Assembly: GCA_028641055.1 (NCBI GenBank) | Contig: CM054058.1 | Location: forward strand, 502,713,919-502,777,918 | DNA: 64,000 nucleotides | Source: Alopecurus myosuroides | Taxonomy: Eukaryota > Streptophyta > Magnoliopsida > Poales > Poaceae | Reading direction: 5' to 3' | Shown here: positions 21,441-33,482 of the stretch, piece by piece | How positions within the stretch are numbered: position 1 is the first letter of the stretch | Layout: each line of letters opens with the position of its first letter | Notes under the pieces: model-generated | The model's input: the letters and a program-made list of their open reading frames with translations, nothing else | The model's database searches: none | Told to the model about the DNA's origin: nothing | Translations under genes and position numbers: made by a program

Positions 21441-21586
21441 ATTTTTGAAAGGAATACAGTAGGGGAAGCCCCTATAACGTTTTTTTAATATCAAATAATA
21501 AGAACCCAAGTCTGGGTCCATGAGGACTTGAACCTAGGTGGATGGCTTGTACATCCAATTCCCTAACCAAGTGCGGCTCACTTCTT
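21441..21586 (-). mobile_element. tRNA-derived SINE
   Basis: Minus-strand element whose 5' part has a perfect RNA polymerase III B box GGTTCAAGTCC (21524-21534) and an A-box-like GAGCCGCACTTGG about 35-40 bases upstream. It is flanked by a perfect 12-bp target duplication CTAATGGGTGTT (21429-21440 and 21587-21598), the length expected for LINE-mobilised SINEs. The 3' end is A-rich (TTTCAAAAAT). No SINE family name is assigned. Confidence 0.75.
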
Positions 21587-21628
21587 CTAATGGGTGTTCT
21601 TGCTCCTGCTATTTACCTTTTGTCCCAC

Positions 21629-22212
<584 letters not shown>

Positions 22213-23832
22213 TGAAGGATACGTTGCATAGAAAACAAAAAATTTCCTACGCGATAGATACCCGAAGGGCCAAAATCTAATCTAGGAGATAAAGTGCAAT
22301 GGAGAGAAAGAGAGGCTTGAGAAAACATACCCTCGAAGACTCTAAGCGTTACGAGATCAAATCTCGTTGTTGGCATAGTCGTACTCACGTCGACCCCGAG
22401 AGCGAGAAGATGTGCACCGCAATCCGGCGGTACCTCCGTGATCGGTCACACGTACGTCTTGACGACGACCTCCGTTCCCTCGATCCAGCGGGGCAGCGGA
22501 AATAGAGGATCCATCGGAACTCCAGCAGCACGGCGGCGTGGTGTGGTGGAGAAAACTTCGTCCAGGGCTTCGCTAAGCGCATGAACAAGTGGTGGAGCAG
22601 CGGGAGGAGGGAGGAAGAGATGACACAAGTGTGTGTGTGTGTGGGAGAGGGAGCTTCCACCCCTCCTTATATAGGAGGGGTTGGCAGGCCGGAATTTTTG
22701 GGTGTCTCCACCTCTCCCTCATCATGTGAGTGGAGTCTCCACTTAACCCACTCATTCTTCCATTAGTTCTCACTCAAAATCCCAAGGGTTTTCTTTAATA
22801 AATAAATAAAACAATATTTGTTAATTCCATTAACAAACATTAACATATAACCCATTGAGTTAGTTGTTAAATATATTAACAACCATTTGATAAGAATCTC
22901 CTTGAACTATTTCAAAATTACCCGAAACAATTTCGGTGCTGTCCAGACTTTTCTCCAATATTCCGTATCCTCTTAAATGCGTCATCGAACCTTAAGTGTG
23001 TCACCAGGCGGTTCGCGAATAACATATACATGATCGAGACACCTCTCCGATCAATAATCAACAACGGCATCTGGAGATCCGTGATGACTCATATATATTC
23101 GACGATGACTCTCGTGATCGTGTGAACCATCAACGTCGTAACTATTTCCTTTGTCTCGCGATATTTTACTTTCCTGAGATCCGATTATTGGTATCAACCA
23201 TACCTAGTTCGATCTTGTTACCGACAAGTACTCGTTTACTCGTTCCGTGATATGACATTCTTGTGACCTAGTCACGTGCTTGCAAGCGGTGTCGATGTGA
23301 TATCACCGAGAGGGTCCAGAGTATATCTCTCCGTCATTTGGATGGACAAATCCCACTCTTGATCCATGAGTCTCAACAAACACTTTCTAAATACCCAACG
23401 ACACCTTTATAGTCACCCTGTTACGGCGTGATGTTTGATGACATCAAATCACCCTTCCGGTATTAGTGATTGACATGATCTCATGGTCTAAGGAATAAGG
23501 TTACTTCGTATGTAAGACATAAAAACATAAACTAAATGACTTGATCGTATTGTTATACCTAGTTTGGGTTTATGTTCATCACATCATTCTTCTAATGACA
23601 AGACCCCGTTATTAACAACATCCAATGTTCATGATCAGGAAACCTTGATCATCACTTAATCAACGAGCTAGTTAAAAGAGAGGCTTTACTAGGAACCATT
23701 GTTTGTTTATTAAACACACATGTATCAACGTTTTCGGTTAATATAATTTTAGCATGAGAAATAAACATTTATCATAAACAAGGAATAAGATAATAACCAC
23801 TTTATTATTGCCTCTCGGGCATATTCCCTTCA
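22213..23832 (-). repeat. 3' LTR of the minus-strand copia element
   Basis: 1,620 bp. Minus-strand TATA box TATATAA at 22667-22673 lies in the near-palindrome CCCTCCTTATATAGGAGGG. A short GT run lies at about 22630-22641. It starts TGAAGGGAATATGCCC (minus) and ends with the TTCA end adjoining petA. Confidence 0.9.
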
Positions 23833-23850
23833 GTCTCCCGCTTGCCCTAG
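23833..23850 (-). other. Polypurine tract of the copia element
   Basis: On the minus strand the purine-rich GGGCAAGCGGGAGAC directly abuts the 3' LTR, the correct place for the plus-strand primer. Confidence 0.65.
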
Positions 23851-24859
23851 AGTCAGTAATCTAGTCTGTAAGCACTTAACGCAAATGGCGTTCCTGTGTT
23901 ATTACCATGCTTCGCATGTGGAAAACTTCATCAAAAGATCTGAACTGTTCAGGTCCTATTGTATTTGCACATCTTTGCGCATCTACACGCATCACTCATT
24001 CTCTAATGAGATGGCTTTGTATATATTTGGTCAACTGGTGAGACCTTAATTCCTCAGCTTAAACCAATGTTACTAACATTGTGAAAATGTAGCTCCATAG
24101 TGTCAGCATTCTTGGAAATACACCAAGTTCAATGAAGAACTCCTTAACACAAAATACTCATTTTATTTGTTGTCAACAGAACAATATACTTAGCCTTTTT
24201 TGTAGTACCCATCACAATAATTTAATTTTGAAACTCATTCAAAACTAGCATGGAACTTCCTTCCAGCTTATTGTGCTACCCTTCATCACATATTTTAATT
24301 GAGATAAAATTATTTGAATAGATGACAATACTATTTGTGTAACATATTACAACGAATATTTTTTGTCATCACTATATAGACAAACATATCCTTTAACATT
24401 TATAGAAAATGGCATAAGGATCTCTCGCACTGTTGTCTAATCATCATATGAATTATCCTGCTATAACATTTTATAGCACAAGATTCATCTGGTTGTGTAC
24501 ATAGCATGGAACACATGACTTAGAAATCTTAATTTCAATTATGCTCATCATCTGTCAAAACACTTGAATATTGCTCAATTCCTTTCCATGTGGCAAGAAC
24601 TCCTTCTTGTCATTTCGATATTGACTTACTTCAATATTTCATCTATATAATTTGGCTCAACCATATTAGGCGCTTCAATCAATCTCTTATAGATTTTGAT
24701 TCCCAATATCTTCTAAGGCTTTCATCAATATGAAAATCTTAACCGTGTTAATTTAAAATACATATTTTCTAATCAACCATCTGTCATCTACAGAAAGCAT
24801 TGGAAATATGTCTTAGCGCTCCCAATTAATTTCTTGTAATTCTACAAGCATATTTACCG
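23851..24859 (-). pseudogene. Decayed copia pol 3' part (RT/RNase H position)
   Basis: By position this is where RT and RNase H should be in a minus-strand copia element. The sequence is AT-rich with stops in every frame and I could not read a convincing motif, so the assignment is positional only. Confidence 0.35.
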
Positions 24860-26485
24860 TTCATGATGGAATCAAACCTTTTTGATAACTTCATCAAAGT
24901 AAAGATTCCAACTTCGTTATGCTCACTTCAACCATTGAAGTGTGCATACCTTTCCAACAACCTTTTGAATTTTACAAAACTCTCGGAATGTGTCAAGTAC
25001 ACATCCTTGATCAAACTTTCTTGAGAGGAAAGTTGGTTTTGTTATTCAACTACCATATCATAATATGTAACTTTTGCTAGAACTATCCGCAAAGACTAAA
25101 GCATCACTATGGAAGATCAAAATCTTGTAGTAGTTAAGTCTTTGAACTTCGTCGAAAACATATTTTCGACAAGAACAACTTTCAAAGGATGTAAAAATCC
25201 ATGTCTTTGTCAATGTATAGACCCGTTTGCTATCGTTAGGCATCATGCCTTTCGAAAAAACTACCAAGTCACATACTTGATATTCATACAGGAATACTAT
25301 CACGGATATAATAACTCATAGCCAATTTTACAAAGTCAAGTCCCATCATTTGCTTCCTTTATAAGTTCTAGGTCCTTTGTTGTCAAAACAACACTTTACT
25401 CTTAAACCACAAGTTGGTCTAAGTACAAAGTTTTAGGACTTTTGTGGTTCAGTTCGCAAACTCATTCGAAGTATCTCCAACACATGTAGTGTCTTCTACT
25501 TTGTCAAAATAGGAAACCCTGGAACAACTTCCAGTGCCGCACTACTCTTGACATGGTAATGAAGATTCTCTAATCTCGTCGAGTTTGTACTGTCCTCCCA
25601 CTCATTTGTTTCGCAAGAACTACTTTCTCGAGAAATCAACCCTTTCTGACAGATAACATTTGTCTCTGGTTTGGTGATAGGAGAAATACCCAATGTATTC
25701 TTTGGGATAACCTTATAAACATATATTTATCCTATTTTGGTTGTAAACATTTTACTCATGCTATTCATATCAAAACTTAAGAAAAAGACAATTCGGGTCA
25801 TTACCCAAAACATATCTTATATGGTGTCAATTTCAACGGATCATGATGCTGCTCTTTTCAGTGTAAAAGCAATTGTCTCTAATGTATAAACTACAAAATT
25901 ATAATGGAAATTTTATTAATCTTACCATGTCCAACAAGTTTTGATTTTGTCTCTTGAATACTCCAAACTAATGTGGGGTATTCGAGAAATATAAGTTGTA
26001 GAACAATTCTGCAACTCCTCAGATGTTTTGCTAAACTTGTAACTCAAACTTTATCCTTTATGATCCAATCATAAATACTTGATTATCTTGTTACAATGAT
26101 TTTTACTTCATACTAATAACAATTTGAACCAATTCAAAAATATCAAACTCCGTTCTCTTTAAATAGATATACTCATATATCTACTCAAATCATCGACATA
26201 ATTTTATGAAGGAAAAATTAATCCACCACACATGATTATACATAATGGACTATACACATCAACATGTACAATCTCCATTAAATTAGTCTTCCATTCTTCT
26301 TTGGCCTATGAACGAAATTCTAGTCGTCTTTTGGAAGAGGTCTCACAAACGTCAATTTATTCAAAATAAAATGACTCCGGAAGTCCATTAACATGGAGTT
26401 CCTTCATGTTTTCCTTTCCGATATAAACTAAAATGGTGGTGTCACAATTTAAGTGAATTTCTTTTACGTCTTGCAATGTTTAGCA
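24860..26485 (-). repeat. 1,626-bp tandem duplication, copy 1 (contains decayed integrase)
   Basis: Begins TTCATGATGG and ends GTTTAGCA, directly followed by the second copy. It holds the decayed integrase core (about 26000-26320) and a GYPKEYIGYFSYH-type segment (about 25660-25730), both minus strand. It differs from copy 2 at only scattered positions. Confidence 0.88.
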
Positions 26486-28111
26486 TTCATGATGGAATCA
26501 AACCTTTTTGATTACTTCATCAAAGTAAAGATTTCAACTTCGTTATGCTCACTTCAACCATTGAAGTGTGCATACCTTTCCAACAACCTTTTGAATTTTA
26601 CAAAACTCTCGGAATGTGTCAAGTACACATCCTTGATCAAACTTTCTTGAGAGGAAAGTTGGTTTTGTTATTCAACTGCCATATCATAATATGTAACTTT
26701 TGCTAGAACTATCCGCAAAGACTAAAGCATCACTATGGAAGATCAAAATCTTGTAGTAGTTAAGTCTTTGAACTTCGTCGAAAACATCTTTTTGAAAAGA
26801 ACAACTTTCAAAGGATGTAAAAATCCATGTCTTTGTCAATGTATAGACCCGTTTGCTATCGTTAGGCATCATGCCTTTCGAAAAAACTACCAAGTCACAT
26901 ACTTGATATTCATACAGGAATACTATCACGGATATAATGACTCATAGCCAATTTTACAAAGTCAGGTCCCATCATTTGCTTCCTTTATAAGTTCTAGGTC
27001 CTTTGTTGTCAAAACAACACTTTACTCTTAAACCACAAGTTGGTCTAAGTACAAAGTTTTAGGACTTTTGTGGTTCAGTTCGCAAACTCATTCGAAGTAT
27101 CTCCAACACATGTAGTGTCTTCTACTTTGTCAAAATAGGAAACCCTGGAACAACTTCCAGTGCCGCACTACTCTTGACATGGTAATGAAGATTCTCTAAT
27201 CTCGTTGAGTTTTTACTCTCCTCCCACTCACTTGTTTCGCAAGAACTACTTTCTCGAGAAATCAACCCTTTCTGACAGACAACATTTGTCTCTGGTTTGG
27301 TGATAGGAGAAATACCCAATGTATTCTTTGGGATAACCTTATAAACATATATTTATCCTATTTTGGTTGTAAATATTTTACTCATGCTATTCATATCAAA
27401 ACTTAAGAAAAAGACAATTCGGGTCATTACCCAAAACATATCTTATATGGTGTCAATTTCAACGGATCATGATGCTGCTCTTTTCAGTGTAAAAGCAATT
27501 GTCTCTAATGTATAAACTACAAAATTATAATGGAAATTTTATTAATCTTACCATGTCCAACAAGTTTTGATTTTTTCTCTTGAATACTCCAAACTAATGT
27601 GGGGTATTCGAGAAATATAAGTTGTAGAACAATTCTGCAACTCCTCAGATGTTTTGCTAAACTTGTAACTCAAACTTTATCCTTTATGATCCAATCATAA
27701 ATACTTGATTATCTTGTTACAATGATTTTTACTTCATACTAATAACAATTTGAACCAATTCAAAAATATCAAACTCCGTTCTCTTTAAATAGATATACTC
27801 ATATATCTACTCAAATCATCGACATAATTTTATGAAGGAAAAATTAATCCACCACACATGATTATACATAATGGACTATACACATCAACATGTACAATCT
27901 CCATTAAATTAGTCTTCCATTCTACTTTGGCCTATGAACGAAATTCTAGTCATCTTTTGGAAGAGGTCTCACAAACGTCAATTTATTCAAAATAAAATGA
28001 CTCCGGAAGTCCATTAACATGGAGTTCCTTCATGTTTTCCTTTCCGATATAAACTAAAATGGTGGTGTCACAATTTAAGTGAATTTCTTTTACGTGTTGC
28101 AATGTTTAGCA
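26486..28111 (-). repeat. 1,626-bp tandem duplication, copy 2
   Basis: Head-to-tail repeat of 24860-26485 with the same order of decayed integrase pieces. The offset of 1,626 bases is constant at every landmark checked (for example 25058 and 26684; 25496 and 27122). Both copies already carry the same stop codons, so the duplication is younger than most of the decay. Confidence 0.88.
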
Positions 28112-30431
28112 TTTAGTCTTATAGATGTTTACCTTACCAACACGATTTATATTAACGCATCCATCAATTATGGAATATGGTCATAGTTTGAACAATTTTA
28201 TTTGTTCTCACAAAAGACCGGAACAAAATAACAACTTATTAAGTTCTTAAAATAAATTTTAATGTTTGGTTCGATATGACGATGAACACAATAACACTTT
28301 ATTTTTGTTCTTGTCATGATCGATTTCACATCTACTACTAGTTTCTTTTAGGCTCTTGTATTTCTTGCATTGTGTTGCTTTGTATGACAACTCATACCAA
28401 CCAATCGGGTACCAAAATACCCAAAAAGTACTTTGTTAACTAGTAATACATCTATAACTTGTATATCAAGCTTATACAACTAAGCTGGTCTTTTCCATTT
28501 ATCTTCTTTTCTGCCATATATCATCTTGTAATTCTATTTTTCAATATTCCCTTTTATTTACAGAAGAATCATTCAACATCAAACGATGCTAGTCGTACTA
28601 GAACATTTTCCTTGGCGTGTTAGTCATATACTATCACCCATTGAGTCATACTTTGACTTTGATTGTTCTACTAATATCACCATATTAATACCATTCTTCC
28701 GGGTTCCACTCTTAGCAATCCTCAAGCAAGGTAAACGATTTTACCCATACTTTTAATCCATCCCATCATAAATTTTATCTGATTAAGCTACTATAGCTCG
28801 AAGGAAGAAATTTAGAGGATAATTTTTAGCGCCCAACTTTTGGAAGATTCAAACGCCTAGCGTCTTCAATCATTGCATATATTTAAATAATATAAGCATA
28901 CATTGTCACCCTAAATTATACTCAGTCAGGTTGCCACAAATAAGTTTCTAGATATCGATATATCTTTCGCTTGATTGTTTCTGAAAACAATTCTTTTCAG
29001 TTCCTAAATCACATTGATCAACAAAACATTCTTTTGAAGATAATGTAATATGGAAAGAATCATGACTCTGGATTCTAAATAGGAATTATTTGCTCTCTAG
29101 ATCAATCAATCATTAACCATATGGTGCTAGGTAGGAAATACCAAAAATCTACAATAGGACTCAATTTTAAATTGCACTAATACTGTACCAATCTAAATGG
29201 TTTTACCAGATCATAACAGTTATATCTCAATTAACAATCTAAGTGTAAGGTAGTTTATGGATGCCAATGAATACTACAATTTGTGAAAATTCACTTTGAT
29301 TGGTTGTTCATGATAAAATAAGCTCAAGTTAACCCAAAATTACTGCATGAATTCCCACTCAAAAACAACATCCCTCTAGTCGTTTTTAGTGATTACACAA
29401 ACCAAATTCACTACACCAAAACCGATCATCACATGAGATGATGTAGCTGCAAAGGCGAACATCGACACGTTCATCATATCATCCATATGACTCATGCTTT
29501 ATCTGTCGACTACGTGTTCCGGGGCCATGTCTGTACATGCTAGGATCACCAAGTAGAACCGTAGTATTGTGTGTGTTCCGAGGCCATGTCTGTACATGCT
29601 AGGCTCGTCAGCACCCATTGTATGCGAACGTTGAGTCTGTCACACCCGATCATCACGTGGTGTCTCGAAACGACGAACTTTATTAACGGTGCATACTAAG
29701 GAAGAACACATCATTATCTTGATATTAAGTGAGAGGGATCATCTTATAATGCTACCATCGCTATCTAAACAAAATAAGATGCATAAAAGGATTAACATCA
29801 CATGAATGGATAATGTGATATGATATGGTCCTTCTGGCACTTGATCTCCATCTTGTGCATCATGGTATGATCTCCATCATTCCACCGGCGTGGTACCAAG
29901 GTCCATGGCACCTCCATCTTTATTGTCCATCAAAATTACAACATATCACATGGATATGATATACATCGCGCAGGCCATAAATAATAAGACAACCATATGG
30001 CTCCTGCCGGTATGTCAATAATTTACAAAAGAGATCATCTCATACATCAAATTTGTAACATTGACCATATCACATCACATGCCCTGCAAAAACAAGTTAG
30101 ACGCCTCTAATTTATTTTTTCATATTTTACGTGGCTTGGGATTACGAGGATAGAACCGTTCATACCTACGTACAAGAGCCACAACATTGATAAAATATAT
30201 TTTTAACAACCCTTCGTAGATTAGATCTTAACTATAGTAGGATAAACGAACACCCCCTTAGCCACAAGTGAGAATGGTCTCGCGTACAAAGTACACGTAA
30301 AATTTGTCTAGGGCAGCTTCATCCTACTATGCCACTAAGATCATAAAATACTCAAGGAGGCAATAACATGATCATCAACGCCCACATACACCTATGTGTT
30401 CTACCCGTACAAAACATCTACGCATAGATCC
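28112..30431 (-). pseudogene. Decayed copia gag/protease region
   Basis: By position this is gag and protease of the minus-strand element, next to its primer site. No frame longer than about 60 codons survives and no zinc knuckle or protease motif could be read with confidence. A repeated phrase 'CATGTCTGTACATGCTAGG' occurs at about 29526 and 29585. Confidence 0.35.
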
Positions 30432-30444
30432 GGCTCTGATACCA
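30432..30444 (-). other. Primer-binding site of the copia element (tRNA-iMet type)
   Basis: Minus strand TGGTATCAGAGCC, one base after the 5' LTR. This is the standard copia site complementary to the 3' end of initiator methionine tRNA, and it fixes the orientation. Confidence 0.93.
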
Positions 30445-30445
30445 C

Positions 30446-32084
30446 TGAAGGGTACGTTGCATAGAAAACAAAAAATTTCCTACGCGATAGATACCCGAAG
30501 GGCCAAGATCTAATCTAGGAGATGAAGTGCAACGGGGAGAAACAGAGTCTTGAGAAAACATATCCTCGAAGATTCTAAGCGTTACGAGATCAAATCTCGT
30601 TGTTGGCATAGTCGTACTCACGCCGATCCCGAGAGAGAGAAGATGTGCACCGCAATCCGGCGGTGCCTCCGTGATCGGTCACACGTACGGATTGATGACG
30701 ACCTCTGTTCCCTCGATCCAGCGGGGCAGCGGAAGTAGAGGATCCCTCGGAACTCCAGCAACACGACGGCGTGGTGTGGTGAAGAAAACTTCGTCCAGGG
30801 ATTTGCTAAGCGCATGAACAAGTGGTGGAGCAGCGGGAGAAGGAAGAAAGAGATGACACAAGTGTGTGTGTGTGGGGGAGAGGGAGCTTCCACCCCTCCT
30901 TATATAGGAGGGGATGGCAGCCACAAATTTTTGGGTGTCTCCACCTCTCGCTCATCATGTGAGTGGAGTCTCCACTCAACCCACTCATTCTTCCATTAAT
31001 TCCCACTCAAAATCCCAAGGGATTTCTTTAATAAATAAATAAAACAATTTTATTTATTTATTTTAATATTTGTTAATTCCATTAACAAACATTAACATAT
31101 AACCCCTTGAGTTAGTTGTTAAATCTATTAACAATCATTTGATAAGAATCCCCTTGAACTATTTCAAAATTACCCAAAACAATTTCGGTGTTGTCGAGAC
31201 TTTTCTCCGATATTCCGTATCCTCTCAAATGCGTCATCGAACCTTAAGTGTGTCACCCTACGGTTTGCGAATAACATAGACATGATCGAGACACCTCTCC
31301 GATGAATAATGAACATTGGGATCTGGATATCCGTGATGACTTCTATATATTCAACGATGACTCTCGTGATCGTGTGAACCATCAACGTCGTAACTATTCC
31401 CTTTGTCTCGCGATATTTTACTTGCCCGAGATCCGATCATTGGTATCAACCATACCTATTTCTATCTTGTTACCAAGAAGTACTCTTTTACTCGTTCCGT
31501 GATATGACATCCTTGTGACCTAGTCACGTGCTTGCAAGCGGTGTCGATGTGATATCACCGAGAGGACCCAGAGTATATCTCTCCGTTATTTGGATGGACA
31601 AATCCCACTCTTGATCCATGAGCCTCAACTAACACTTTCCGAATACCCAACGGCACCTTTATAGTTACTCTGTTATGGCGTGATGTTTGATGACATCAAA
31701 TCACCCTTCCGGTATTAGTGATTGACATGATCTCATGGTCTAAGGAATAAGGTTACTTTGTATGTAAGACATAACAACATAAACTAAATGACTTGATCGT
31801 ATTGTTATACCTAGTTTGGGTTTATGTTCATCACATCATTTTTCTAATGACATGACCCCGTTATTAACAACATCCAATGTTCATGATCAGGAAACCTTGA
31901 TCATCAGTTAATCAACGAGCTAGTTAAAAGAGAGGATTTACTAGGAACCATTGTTTGTTTATTAAACACAAATGTATCAACGTTTCCGGTTAATACAATT
32001 CTAGCATGAGAAATAAACATTTATCATAAACAAGGAATAAGATAATAACCACTTTTTTATTGCCTCTCGGGCATAATCTGTTCA
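30446..32084 (-). repeat. 5' LTR of the minus-strand copia element
   Basis: 1,639 bp. Minus-strand TATA box TATATAA at 30900-30906 in the same near-palindrome as the other LTR. The outer end reads TGAACAGATTATGCCC, mutated relative to TGAAGGGAATATGCCC of the partner. It contains an extra short AT-rich repeat (TTTATTTATTTTAAT, about 31049-31066) missing from 22213-23832. Confidence 0.9.
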
Positions 32085-32120
32085 TTAGCACATACGATTC
32101 GTCCAACGACTCTTCTCTCG
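32085..32120 (-). pseudogene. petA: Plastid petA fragment, right part
   Basis: Minus-strand reading gives GRIVCAN, which continues straight into the CHLAS codons at 22195-22212 once the copia element and one TTAGC copy are set aside. The haem-binding CANCH codons therefore straddle the insertion. Plastid similarity fades beyond about 32120. Confidence 0.78.
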
Positions 32121-33477
32121 TCTCAGTGCAGCCAATGGTGGCTCTTGTTTGCCCTTGTCTGACGGTTTTCAGGGCTGACGGATGTGTCGGGGTGAAAGCC
32201 ATGCTTGAAACTGATGACGGCGACGCCCATGGGTGACATATCCCCTCTCGGGGACGTTTTCATGGCACTTCCATTCTGTCCCACCTCAAGCACTAGGGGA
32301 AACCCTTGCTTCTGTTTGCCGGATCGGACAGTGACGTCACCACGGTGTTGTCCCTTCTTTGGAAGCATTGTCTAGAGGCCGCTCATGGAGTGGCTAGAGC
32401 GGCATGATGCAGTTTAGGTTGGTGGCTGCTCTAAGCTATGGCTTTCAGGGTGCAATGTGTATCGCCAGCGGCGCTTCTCCGTCGACATCTCTTATTGGTT
32501 GGTTCAACCCCTCCACTCACTCGCTGACTCTTAGGCACATAACGGAGGGCGGTGCGTTGGTTGTGCCATGGTGTACATGTAGAGTATCCGAGGACTCCTC
32601 CTTCGGTAGTGGCACGTTCCGAGAGCTCGATGTATCGCCTCTCCACCTTTCGTGGCGGGATACGATGCAAGGAGAGTTCTCGATCTTGGTTGGTGTGGTT
32701 CGTGTTGTTAATTATGTGGCGTTATATTTTTATCGTGTTAGCCTATTTGCCATTGTGTCCCAATTCGGTCCTTTCTTCCATATCTTTACGTCAACTGCCA
32801 TAGTCCGCTCGCCTCACACTCTGCCTGGTGATCACGCCCATGGGCCAAGGCCCAAATCCCTCTTCCTGTAATCCTCCCTTCCTCCCTCGCGTCATAGCAC
32901 CGCCACCGCCTAGGGTTCAGTCGCTGCATCCTCTGACCCTGTTGACTCCCCGCATGTCTGGAGCTCGACCATCCCATCCTCTCTCGAGACAGAGCGCGGC
33001 CTCCGCCTACGTTACAGCCTCTTCATTCTCGGAACCCCCTACTTTGCGCATGCCCGGATCTCAATGCCGCTGCTATGCCCACAACGCATGGAGGCGCGGG
33101 TATCAGGAGGGTCACGACACACGAGGGTCAAGGTCGGAACCGGGGCTGCCGGAGCGAGGACACGAGCGTTGATAGACAGGGCGAGTTGGCGACATGACAC
33201 AAGAGAGAGGCAGGAGAAGTATGGTTCGCGCAACGCTCCTGCTCCCCTCCTCAGCATCGGGTGGGTCCGGCGGCGTGACCCCTCCGCCTCACGACCCATC
33301 TGAGTCCCGACCAATGAGGGCTACTTCAAGCGCCACCCCTGCTCTCTTCTTCGCCGATCCCTGCCACAAGCATCGGCTTGCTTCTTCCCCGAGGATTCCT
33401 GCCACCAACGTCGTCTTGACACCTTCCCCGGCAAGTCATGCATCCAGCGCGGACAGGGAGTATTAACTCTCTACTCT
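32121..33477. other. Unassigned sequence
   Basis: GC-rich stretch with several overlapping open frames on both strands (for example 32404-32871 plus) but no recognised domain, start context or splice pattern. The text from about 32150 to 32720 reminds me of an uncharacterised high-copy Triticeae repeat, but I cannot name it. Confidence 0.35.
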
Positions 33478-33482
33478 CTCTA

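Larger units (their letters stand above)
22213..32084 (-). mobile_element. Decayed Ty1/copia element (BARE/WIS/Angela-like), minus strand
   Basis: 9,872 bp with LTRs 22213-23832 and 30446-32084 and a perfect target duplication TTAGC (22208-22212 and 32085-32089). On the minus strand the LTR starts TGAAGGGAATATGCCC and a TGGTATCAGAGCC primer site follows the 5' LTR, so the element points left. The internal 6.6 kb has stops in all frames. Integrase-type fragments such as a DDLSRY segment and GYPKEYIGYFSYH can be read with frameshifts, placing integrase ahead of RT as in copia. An internal segment of 1,626 bp is tandemly duplicated. The family label rests on remembered LTR ends. Confidence 0.88.

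Noticed and set aside
21524..21575. tRNA-like A and B boxes as a tRNA gene
   Set aside because: No cloverleaf or anticodon stem can be built, and the unit has a 12-bp target duplication, so it is a SINE.
25058..27319. Repeated short open frames in the minus-strand copia element as small genes
   Set aside because: They are duplicated pieces of decayed integrase sequence read in random frames.
32404..32871. 155-codon plus-strand frame
   Set aside because: No recognised motif, overlapping frames on both strands, and sequence resembling a high-copy repeat; not supported as a gene.
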